Positions 57,500-64,000 of a stretch of 64,000 nucleotides of DNA are shown here, in pieces. Source of the DNA: Achromobacter sp. UMC46 (GTDB taxonomy: Bacteria > Pseudomonadota > Gammaproteobacteria > Burkholderiales > Burkholderiaceae_B); NCBI RefSeq assembly GCF_014170335.1, contig NZ_LZZS01000005.1, positions 637,584 to 701,583 on the forward strand, given 5' to 3'. Made by a program: the position numbers and the translations under genes. The notes beneath the pieces were generated by a model that made no database searches, was not told the DNA's origin, and saw only the letters and a program-made list of their open reading frames with translations. Each line of letters starts with the position of its first letter. The stretch's first letter is position 1.

Positions 57500-58390
57500 C
57501 TAGCCGGCGCTTGCGGCGTCCTCCAGCCCCTGCGCGCCGGGGCGCAGGGCGAATACGGCGCCGTCGAGCGTGCCGGGGGCAGCCGATGGCGGGCGGATCG
57601 ACGTGACGAACAGCGTGTCCATGCCGGCGCCGCCGAACGCGCACATCGCGACCCGGGCGACGGGGACGGCAAGGGTCCGGTCCAGCCGGCCGTCGGGCGT
57701 ATAGCGGTAGACGCGGCCGGCCTCGTTGCCGCAGATCCAGTAGCCGCCGTCGGTGTCCACGGCCGCGCCATCCGGGCGGCCGGCGGGCAAGGCGGCGATG
57801 AACGGGCGGCGGTTGCGCGGCGTGCCCGTGTCGGTGTCGTAGTCGAACGCCCAGACCATGGCGCGCGAGGGGTGCGAGTCCGACAGGTACATTGTCCTGC
57901 CGTCCGGGCTGAACGCCATGCCGTTGGGCACGATCAGGTCGTCCAGCAGCACGGCAAGACCCCGGCCGTCGTAGCGGTAGAGTTTGCCGGCGGGCTGCGC
58001 CAGCCCCATGTCCATGACCATCGTGCCCGCCAGGAAGCGGCCCTGCCGATCGCAACGGCCGTCATTGAAGCGCATGCCGGGCGCCGCGTGCGCGACGGGG
58101 GCCAGCGCACGCGGTACACAGGGCTTGCCGTCGTGCAGGGCGCTGCAGGCATACAGGCCGTCTTCCATCGCCAGCAGCCAGCCGGGGCCGCGCATGGCGA
58201 TGCAGCCGGCCATCTGAGGCAGCGCCCATTGCGCGATGCCGCCGCTTGCCGGCGCCCAGCGCCACAACGTCTTGCCGGGGATGTCGGTCCAGGTGAACGC
58301 CTGGTCGGCGGCGCGCCAGACCGGGCTTTCTCCTACGCCGCACAGCATGGTCCCGATTCGTTCGGCGGCTGCGGGCAGGGTGGTGGGCAT
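57500..58390 (-). CDS. SMP-30/gluconolactonase family lactonase
   Basis: 296 aa, six-bladed beta-propeller. Metal ligands are in GESPVW near the N-terminus (E), RFNDGRCDRQGRFLAG (N), PNGMAFSPDGRTMYLSDS (N, D). It probably hydrolyses the aldarolactone made by the uronate dehydrogenase encoded 7 bases upstream, giving galactarate or glucarate. Separated from dctP by 118 bases. Confidence 0.9.
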   Translation of the reverse strand: MPTTLPAAAERIGTMLCGVGESPVWRAADQAFTWTDIPGKTLWRWAPASGGIAQWALPQMAGCIAMRGPGWLLAMEDGLYACSALHDGKPCVPRALAPVAHAAPGMRFNDGRCDRQGRFLAGTMVMDMGLAQPAGKLYRYDGRGLAVLLDDLIVPNGMAFSPDGRTMYLSDSHPSRAMVWAFDYDTDTGTPRNRRPFIAALPAGRPDGAAVDTDGGYWICGNEAGRVYRYTPDGRLDRTLAVPVARVAMCAFGGAGMDTLFVTSIRPPSAAPGTLDGAVFALRPGAQGLEDAASAG

Positions 58391-58397
58391 GGCGGGA

Positions 58398-59249
58398 TTA
58401 CTCGGCCGTCGAGTCGGCGGGGAAGGGGAAGGGGCCCGCCTTGACGAATGCGCCGCCCTGATAGCGGGCGGCGGGGTCGTCGGCCGGCAGCGGGGGCTGC
58501 CCGTCGACCTGCGCGCGGAAACGTTCGGACGAGTCCTTGGGGACGAACCCCAATACCTTGGCGGCGTCGTCGTTCCACCAGCTGTCGCGGTTGGCCGATG
58601 CGCCGTACACGATCAGGTGGCCGACGTCCGGGGTGAACAGCGAACGCGTGACCAGATCGGTCAGGTCGTCGTAGCTGAGCCACGTGACCATCATGCGGCG
58701 GTCCCTGGGTTCGGGAAACGAGGAGCCGATTCGCAAGCACACGGTTTCGATGCCGTAGCGGTCGAAATAGAAGCGCGACAGGTGCTCGCCGTAAGCCTTG
58801 CTCAAGCCGTAGTAGCCGTCCGGGCGGAGCGGCACGTTCGGGTCCAGTTGCTTGCCTTGCTCGTAGAAGCCGATGACGTGGTTCGAACTGGCGAACACCA
58901 CGCGCTGCACGCCATGGATGCGGGCGGCCTCGAACAGGTTGTAGATGCCCTGGATGTTGGCCGGCAGGATCTCTTCGAAGGGCCGTTCCACCGAGACGCC
59001 GCCCAGGTGGACGATGGCGTCTGCCCCCTGCACCAGCCGGGATACCGCGGCGGCATCGGCCAGATCGCAGGGGACGGATTCTTCTCCGGGGCCGGCAGGG
59101 CCGGGCGCGGCAAGGTCGGACACGCGCAGCACCTCCGCGTGGGCCTTCAACCGGGGACGCAATACCTGGCCCAGGTTGCCGGCGGCGCCGGTCAATAACA
59201 AACGATGACAGCGAAACGAGGCAGGCATGTTGTTGACAGTTCGGCTCAT
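58398..59249 (-). CDS. udh: Uronate dehydrogenase (SDR)
   Basis: 283 aa from the ATG at 59249; a second ATG at 59228 gives a start closer to known enzymes. NAD motif TGAAGNLGQV, ASSNHVIGFYEQ and the catalytic Y-x3-K in YYGLSKAYGE. The SFPEPRDRRMMVTWLSYDDL and IVYGASANRDSWWND segments match Agrobacterium-type Udh, which oxidises D-galacturonate and D-glucuronate to the aldarolactones. First gene of the operon, divergent from a FadR-type regulator. Confidence 0.92.
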   Translation of the reverse strand: MSRTVNNMPASFRCHRLLLTGAAGNLGQVLRPRLKAHAEVLRVSDLAAPGPAGPGEESVPCDLADAAAVSRLVQGADAIVHLGGVSVERPFEEILPANIQGIYNLFEAARIHGVQRVVFASSNHVIGFYEQGKQLDPNVPLRPDGYYGLSKAYGEHLSRFYFDRYGIETVCLRIGSSFPEPRDRRMMVTWLSYDDLTDLVTRSLFTPDVGHLIVYGASANRDSWWNDDAAKVLGFVPKDSSERFRAQVDGQPPLPADDPAARYQGGAFVKAGPFPFPADSTAE

Positions 59250-59292
59250 GGCGCAATGCTCGGTGGAGGGCGCGGGGGAGTAGACTTATCAG

Positions 59293-59325
59293 GTACGTTA
59301 TCGTACAACTTGAGCAAAGTATAAT
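59293..59325. promoter_or_regulatory. GntR operator and promoter in the udh/regulator spacer
   Basis: GTACG-TTAT-CGTAC (59293-59306) is a perfect palindrome; the overlapping TCGTACAACT (59301-59310) fits the TNGTNNNACN pattern of FadR-group regulators. It covers the -35 position of the TATAAT box at 59320-59325 that serves the regulator gene, and lies 44 bases from the udh start, so it can repress both directions. Confidence 0.6.
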
Positions 59326-59378
59326 GAGCGCCAAATTTCAGCGTCAAGCTTTGCGCAACCGCCTTCGGATAATCCCTG

Positions 59379-60107
59379 ATGAACGCTCCTGTCGATACCC
59401 CCGTCTTGCCGCAGCGTCGTCCCCGGAACCTGGCCCAAGGCCTGGTCGAGAACATATCCGAACGTATCCGGGGTGGTGACATCCGCCCGGGCGACAAGCT
59501 GCCCACCGAATCCGAAATCATGCGTCAGTTCGGCGTCAGCCGCACCGTCGTGCGCGAGGCGCTGTCGCGCCTGCAAGCGTCCGGGCTCGTTGAAACGCAT
59601 CACGGCGTCGGCACCTATGCGCTGGAGCCCAGCGGCAGCGGCGATTTCCGCGTGGATCCCGCCGATATCGCCACGGTGCGTGACGTGCTGGTGCTGCTGG
59701 AATTGCGCATCTGCCTGGAAAGCGAGGCCGCCGGCCTTGCCGCCGTCCGTCGCAGCGAGGTGCAGCTGCAAGAGATGCGCCGCGCGTTGGACCTGTTCCG
59801 CAGCGCGTTGGAAAACGGCGGCGACACGATCACCCCCGATTTCCAGTTCCACCTGCTGGTGGCGCAATCCACCGACAACCGCTACTTCGCGGACCTGATG
59901 TCGCATCTGGGTTCGGCCATCATTCCGCGCACCCGCATCAATTCGGCCAAGTTCGCGCAAGAAGATCGCGCAGCGTATCTGGCGCGCGTGAACCTGGAAC
60001 ACGAAGACATCTACAACGCGATCATGCGCCAGGACGCCGAGAGCGCCCGCGCCGCCATGCGCACGCATTTGAGCAACAGCCGCGAACGGTTGCGCCGCGC
60101 GCAATAG
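59379..60107 (+). CDS. GntR family regulator, FadR subfamily
   Basis: 242 aa. Winged helix at about 15-80 (LAQGLVENISERIRGGDIRPGDKLPTESEIMRQFGVSRTVVREALSRLQASGLVE), FCD effector domain at about 95-235 with the metal-binding D/H set (DFQFHLLVAQST, HEDIYNAI, MRTHLSNS). Probably represses the divergent uronate genes and is released by a uronate or aldarate, by analogy with ExuR/UxuR-type FadR members. Confidence 0.92.
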   Translation: MNAPVDTPVLPQRRPRNLAQGLVENISERIRGGDIRPGDKLPTESEIMRQFGVSRTVVREALSRLQASGLVETHHGVGTYALEPSGSGDFRVDPADIATVRDVLVLLELRICLESEAAGLAAVRRSEVQLQEMRRALDLFRSALENGGDTITPDFQFHLLVAQSTDNRYFADLMSHLGSAIIPRTRINSAKFAQEDRAAYLARVNLEHEDIYNAIMRQDAESARAAMRTHLSNSRERLRRAQ

Positions 60108-60152
60108 GCGGCGGGGCGCGCGCAGGCGTGCTTCGGCATTTGAAATATGATG

Positions 60153-60162
60153 TCGTACAACG
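60153..60162. promoter_or_regulatory. Second GntR-type half site downstream of the regulator
   Basis: TCGTACAACG shares the nine bases TCGTACAAC with the site at 59301 and fits TNGTNNNACN. It lies 160 bases before the OpgB/LtaS-like gene. The surrounding symmetry is poorer than at the first site. Confidence 0.4.
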
Positions 60163-60321
60163 TTTGATGTGTGCGTCGTCACTGCCAACGCCTGCCAAAC
60201 CGCGTTAACCTTGGCCCGTTTTCATTTCCGGACTACGAGGCGGCATGGCTTTGCTCGGCACAACCAGCAGGATCCTTTCATCTGAACCGGCGCTTTCGCG
60301 CCGCACCGGGAGGGCCGCCGC

Positions 60322-62217
60322 ATGCGTCGCCTGACACTACGGTTCATCGTTGCCGTCCTGGTGATGCTGACGCTGTCCCGCCTGGGCCTGTCGTTCTGGA
60401 TGTGGGACCGCGTGCAGGCCGCGGGCGGGCTCTGGCCCGTGCTGTTCGGCGGACTACGCATCGACGTCTGCCTGTTGTCGATGGTGATCGCGCTGCCCGC
60501 CGTATTCTCGCCGTGGTTCGGGCACCGGCCACTGGCTGCACGCATCACCGCGTGGTGGTTCCGCGTGTGGTGGATGTTGTATGTGCTGCTGGAAGTCTCC
60601 ACGCCGCAGTTCATCGCCGAATACGACACGCGGCCCAACCGCCTGTACTTCATCTATCTGCTGAATCCGAAAGAAGTGGGCTCGATGCTCTGGCAGGGCT
60701 ACAAGGGCGTGCTGCTGGCCGCTTTCGTGGTGCTGGTGCTGGCTGCCTGGCTCGCGGTCAAGCTGTTCCCGGTGCGTTCGCGCGATTCTTTCATGGCATG
60801 GTGGAAGCGCCCGATTGCGTCCTTCGTGATCCTGGCGCTGGTGGTGCTGGGCGCGCGCGGCACGCTGGAACACCGGCCGATCAACCCGGCCAAGGTGGCC
60901 TTCAGTTCCGACGCCATGGTCAACGCACTGGCGTTGAATTCGCTGTACAGCGTGTTCGACGCCGCCTACCGGATGCGCGACGAGCGCTCGTCCGCGGCAA
61001 TGTATCCGAACATGCCGGTGGACCAGATGAACGCCATCGTGCGCGAGAAGGCCGGCCTGACGGGCGCGCCGCTGGACCCGCGCTATCCCAGCCTGCACGA
61101 GCAGAAGGCCACGGTGCGCCGCGACAAGCCGCTGAACGTGGTGATCATCCTGCAGGAAAGCCTGGGCGCGCAGTACGTGGGCAGCCTGGGCGGCCGCGAC
61201 CTGACCCCCAACATCGACCGCCTGTCGAAAGAAGGCTGGATGTTCCACCGCGCCTACGCTACCGGCACGCGATCGGTGCGCGGCATCGAAGCGGTGACGG
61301 CGGGTTTCCTCCCCAGCGTGGCCGACGCGGTGGTCAAACTGCCGCGCTCGCAGACCGGCTTCTTCACTTTGGCCCAAGTGCTGGGCAAGCACGGCTACCG
61401 CTCGCGCTTCGTCTATGGCGGCGAATCGCACTTCGACAATATGCGCGCCTTCTTCCTGGGCAACGGCTTCGACGAAGTCGTGGACCGCCCGAAGTTCGTG
61501 AATCCGGTGTTCGAAGGGTCATGGGGCGCGTCGGACGAAGACATGTTCAACCAGGTCGACCGCCTGCTGCGCGCCGATGGCGACAAGCCGGTCTTCACGC
61601 TGGCGTTTTCGGTCTCGAACCATTCGCCGTGGGAGTACCCGGAAGGCCGCATCCAACCGGTCGGCGACCCGGCCACGGTAGACAACACGGTGCGCTACGC
61701 GGATTGGGCGCTGGGCCAGTTCTTCGAGAAGGCCAAGAAAGCGCCATACTGGGAGAACACGGTGTTCCTGGTCATCGCGGACCACGATTCACGCGTATAC
61801 GGATCGATTCCCGTGCCAGTGCGCCACTTCCAGATCCCGGCGCTGTTCCTGGGCGCAGGCGTCGCGCCGCGCCAGGACGAACGCCTGGTCAGCCAGATCG
61901 ATATGGCGCCGACGTTGCTGTCGCTGATCGGGTTGGATAACGTGAATCCGATGCTGGGCGCCGATCTGACGCAACGCGATCCGAACCGCGCGATCATGCA
62001 GTACGCGGACAACTTCGGCTACTTGCAGGGCGACAAACTGCTGGTTCTGGAACCGGCTAAACCGCCGCGCGAATTCCGCTACGAGGCAGCCCCCGTCGGC
62101 CGCGACGAAACCTACGCAGCGATGGAGCCTGTGGATCCGGTGTTGAGGGATGAGGCGTTGGCGCATGCTTTGTGGGCATCCTGGGTTTATCGGGAAGAGA
62201 AGTATCGGTTGCCTTGA
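60322..62217 (+). CDS. LTA synthase/OpgB-like membrane sulfatase-fold enzyme
   Basis: 631 aa. Five membrane helices in residues about 5-190 precede an alkaline-phosphatase-type domain (about 270-560). Nucleophile segment ATGTRSVRGIEA with T314/T316 as candidate acceptor, HSPWEYP, and the metal site IADHDSR are present. Relatives transfer glycerol phosphate or phosphoethanolamine to periplasmic glycans (OpgB) or lipids. ATG at 60322 follows GGGAGGG. Separate from the uronate genes, although a GntR-like half site precedes it. Confidence 0.9.
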   Translation: MRRLTLRFIVAVLVMLTLSRLGLSFWMWDRVQAAGGLWPVLFGGLRIDVCLLSMVIALPAVFSPWFGHRPLAARITAWWFRVWWMLYVLLEVSTPQFIAEYDTRPNRLYFIYLLNPKEVGSMLWQGYKGVLLAAFVVLVLAAWLAVKLFPVRSRDSFMAWWKRPIASFVILALVVLGARGTLEHRPINPAKVAFSSDAMVNALALNSLYSVFDAAYRMRDERSSAAMYPNMPVDQMNAIVREKAGLTGAPLDPRYPSLHEQKATVRRDKPLNVVIILQESLGAQYVGSLGGRDLTPNIDRLSKEGWMFHRAYATGTRSVRGIEAVTAGFLPSVADAVVKLPRSQTGFFTLAQVLGKHGYRSRFVYGGESHFDNMRAFFLGNGFDEVVDRPKFVNPVFEGSWGASDEDMFNQVDRLLRADGDKPVFTLAFSVSNHSPWEYPEGRIQPVGDPATVDNTVRYADWALGQFFEKAKKAPYWENTVFLVIADHDSRVYGSIPVPVRHFQIPALFLGAGVAPRQDERLVSQIDMAPTLLSLIGLDNVNPMLGADLTQRDPNRAIMQYADNFGYLQGDKLLVLEPAKPPREFRYEAAPVGRDETYAAMEPVDPVLRDEALAHALWASWVYREEKYRLP

Positions 62218-62256
62218 CGGTGGTTCATGTTGCGCGTGGGGTTGGTTCTTAAGACG

Positions 62257-62414
62257 CCCGTTGGGTCGGTGGCCGGTGGGGCGCGGGTCAACGATTGCGG
62301 TCCGGAGCCTTCGCTCCGGATTCCCCCGCCGTCATCCTCGTACGCCTCCGGCTCCCTACGGATTCCCTCGGGCTTATCGACGCCCCGCACCCCACCGGCC
62401 ACCGACCCGACGGG
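62257..62414. repeat. 31-bp imperfect inverted repeat element (MITE-like)
   Basis: The arms at 62257-62287 and 62384-62414 pair at 29 of 31 positions across 96 bases. Inside are a perfect hairpin TCCGGAGC-CTTC-GCTCCGGA (62301-62320) and two near copies of a GGATTCC segment (62317, 62370). No reading frame of interest. It resembles a miniature inverted-repeat element or a large RNA hairpin following the OpgB-like gene; copy number elsewhere is unknown. Confidence 0.6.
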
Positions 62415-62633
62415 CTGCGTTGAGAGCAATTTCCCGGTCGCTGGGGCAGGCGGTTTTCTTAGGGTTCTGCTCCACAGTGGGGAGTGGTGGAGGGTCTTGC
62501 GGGGCCCGCTCCCGGCCGGCCGCGCGGGCGGCCTTGGGGAGCTTACGCGGTGTCTTGCGTCGCGACGATGCTGATCGTGCTTCGTAGCTTCGTAGATTGA
62601 TGACCAATGCGTGGTTGGAGCAGCATTCGCGAG
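62415..62633. other. Gap between inverted repeat and insertion sequence
   Basis: No gene that can be supported. It holds CTCCAC/GTGGAG arms at about 62470 and the tandem TTCGTAGC TTCGTAGA at about 62582. A minus-strand frame stays open through here into the IS; it could be the 3' end of a gene cut by the insertion, or chance. Confidence 0.3.
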
Positions 62634-63998
62634 CCTGTCCGTATTTTTGTGGGCGAGGCGTTTTAAAAGTTGTTATCCCCGCGCCGCAGTAAACCGTTCG
62701 CCGAACAGGATAGCAAACTGGTTCATGGCGACTTTCCAGTCGAAGGTCGCCCTCACGGACTTGGCCAGCACGTTGCGTAGCGCCAGCCATAGGAGCTTGA
62801 TGGCGGCCTCATCAGTGGGGAAGTGACCGCGCGTCTTGATGATCTTGCGCAATTGCATGTTCAAGCTCTCGATGGCGTTGGTCGTATAGATCACGCGCCT
62901 GATGTCCGGCGGGAAGACGAAGAAGGGCGTGACGTTCTCCCAGGCCCGCTGCCAGGCCGCAACGATTGTTGGGTACTTGGTCCCCCAGGGCCCATCGGCG
63001 AACCCCTGCAGCGCCTGCTCGGCCGCTTGTGCGCTGGCGGCCGCGTAGATCGGGCGTAGCGCGGCAGCGACGGCCTTGCGATCCTTCCATCCCGCGTAAT
63101 CCAGGCTGTTGCGGATCAGGTGCACGATGCAGGTCTGTACCGTCGTGCGCGGGAAGGCCGTGCCGATGGCGTCAGCCAGGCCCTTCAGGCCGTCGACCAC
63201 GGCGATCAGGATGTCCTGGCACCCCCGGGTCTTGAGTTCATTGAAGACCTTGAGCCAGAACTTGGCCCCCTCGGTCTGCTCGACCCACAGGCCCAGCACG
63301 TCGCGCTGGCCATCGGCCTGCACGCCCAGCGCCAGGTACACCGCCTTGTTGCTGACCCCGCCGTCGTCGCGGATCTTGACCCGCAGCGCGTCGAAGAACA
63401 CCACCGGGTACATCGCTTCCAGCGGCCGGTTCTGCCAGGCAATCGTCTCGGCCATGACCTCGTCGGTGACCGAGCTGATGAAGTCCGGCGATACCTCGGT
63501 GCCATAGCTCTCGGCCAAGAACGCCTGGATCTCGCGCACGCTCATGCCCCGGGCGTACATGGAGATGATCCGGTCATCGAAACCGGTGAAGCGCCGCTCA
63601 TGCTTGGGGATCAGGATCGGGGCGAAGGAGCCGTCCCGGTCGCGGGGAAGCTCCACGCGCACCGGGCCATGCTCGGTCAGCACCGTCTTGCCGCTGGCGC
63701 CGTTGCGCTCGTTGGCCTGGCCTTCGGGCTTGTCTTGGCCTGGCCGATATCCCAGATGCAGGTTCATCTCCGCGGCCATCGTCCGCTCGATTACCGCTTT
63801 CTGGAACGACAGGAACAGGTCTTGAACCTCGCTGGGCGTCATCGGTCCCTTGACCAGATGGTCCAGTAACTCGGCCGGCACTTCAGGCAGCGGCCCACGG
63901 GCCGCCGCCTGCGCGGCTGCTGTGCGTCTCTTCTTCATCGGCATATCCATGATCTTTATTCCTCATGATATGCCCCGCACACAAAATCCCGGATAGGC
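62634..63998 (-). mobile_element. IS256-family insertion sequence
   Basis: One transposase gene (62673-63950) between imperfect terminal inverted repeats: left end 62634-62660 (begins GCCTGTCCG, includes TTTTGTG) and right end 63972-63998 (reverse strand begins GCCTATCCG, includes TTTTGTG), identical at about 21 of 27 positions. Length is about 1.37 kb, normal for the family. The target duplication cannot be verified because only two bases follow the right end. Confidence 0.85.
62673..63950 (-). CDS. IS256-family (Mutator) transposase
   Basis: 425 aa, apparently full length and uninterrupted. The DDE residues are in YPVVFFDALRVKIRD, IAVVDGLKGL and TNAIESLNMQLRKI; the N-terminal LTEHGPVRVELPRDRDGSFAP is typical of the family. 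It catalyses copy-paste transposition of the surrounding element. The intact frame and repeats suggest a recent, possibly active copy. Confidence 0.96.
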   Translation of the reverse strand: MDMPMKKRRTAAAQAAARGPLPEVPAELLDHLVKGPMTPSEVQDLFLSFQKAVIERTMAAEMNLHLGYRPGQDKPEGQANERNGASGKTVLTEHGPVRVELPRDRDGSFAPILIPKHERRFTGFDDRIISMYARGMSVREIQAFLAESYGTEVSPDFISSVTDEVMAETIAWQNRPLEAMYPVVFFDALRVKIRDDGGVSNKAVYLALGVQADGQRDVLGLWVEQTEGAKFWLKVFNELKTRGCQDILIAVVDGLKGLADAIGTAFPRTTVQTCIVHLIRNSLDYAGWKDRKAVAAALRPIYAAASAQAAEQALQGFADGPWGTKYPTIVAAWQRAWENVTPFFVFPPDIRRVIYTTNAIESLNMQLRKIIKTRGHFPTDEAAIKLLWLALRNVLAKSVRATFDWKVAMNQFAILFGERFTAARG

Positions 63999-64000
63999 CC

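Overview
The window is GC-rich, densely coding chromosomal DNA. It most likely comes from a betaproteobacterium of the order Burkholderiales, family Alcaligenaceae (Achromobacter/Bordetella type). That placement is inference. It rests on protein composition, GC-biased codon use, a Coq7-type ubiquinone hydroxylase, a tripartite gcvTHP operon behind a tandem glycine riboswitch, and a GC-rich intergenic repeat at 23955-24030 of a kind I associate with these genomes. No rRNA, tRNA, CRISPR array, prophage or replication origin was seen. The one mobile element is an IS256-family insertion sequence at the right edge.

Layout. 1-6887: end of a diguanylate cyclase, a GNAT acetyltransferase, an unknown 150-aa protein, an Orn/Lys/Arg decarboxylase followed by a flavoprotein, Mn-superoxide dismutase with a probable Fur-type operator, and a ZIP metal transporter. 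6948-11913: glycine riboswitch, gcvT, gcvH, gcvP and a bidirectional terminator. 11933-13888: a DUF945 (YdgA) protein that appears fused to a YbjN-like domain. 14123-23808 (minus): a seven-gene operon with two M81 (MlrC-like) metallopeptidases, an amidase and a dipeptide-type ABC importer. 24037-28552: methylmalonate/malonate-semialdehyde dehydrogenase and omega-amino acid:pyruvate aminotransferase, divergent from a MocR-type regulator with two palindromic operators in between. 28571-33995: folA, an MHYT-GGDEF-EAL protein, thyA, an OsmC-like protein and coq7.

33996-34774 is non-coding and holds the strongest novelty candidate: a roughly 150-nt small RNA with a near-ideal promoter, an anti-Shine-Dalgarno hairpin loop and a strong terminator. 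34775-46161 is a surface polysaccharide cluster: lipid-carrier initiating transferase, TviB/TviC enzymes for UDP-HexNAc uronic acids, a MOP flippase, four GT4 glycosyltransferases and a glutamine amidotransferase, suggesting a glycan with HexNAc-uronamide. pgi and algC follow on the opposite strand and could feed it with sugar phosphates. 49478-50110 encodes an apparent biotin-carboxylase relic that has lost its ATP-grasp core, downstream of a sigma-54-like promoter.

50204-54607: D-2-hydroxyacid dehydrogenase (FAD), a two-component system and a PAP2 phosphatase. 54559-60107: a uronate catabolic locus (TRAP transporter, lactonase, uronate dehydrogenase) divergent from a FadR-family regulator. 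60322-62217: an LTA-synthase/OpgB-like membrane enzyme. The right end holds a 31-bp imperfect inverted repeat and a complete IS256-type element. Most genes look intact. All assignments are by reading; no database search was run.
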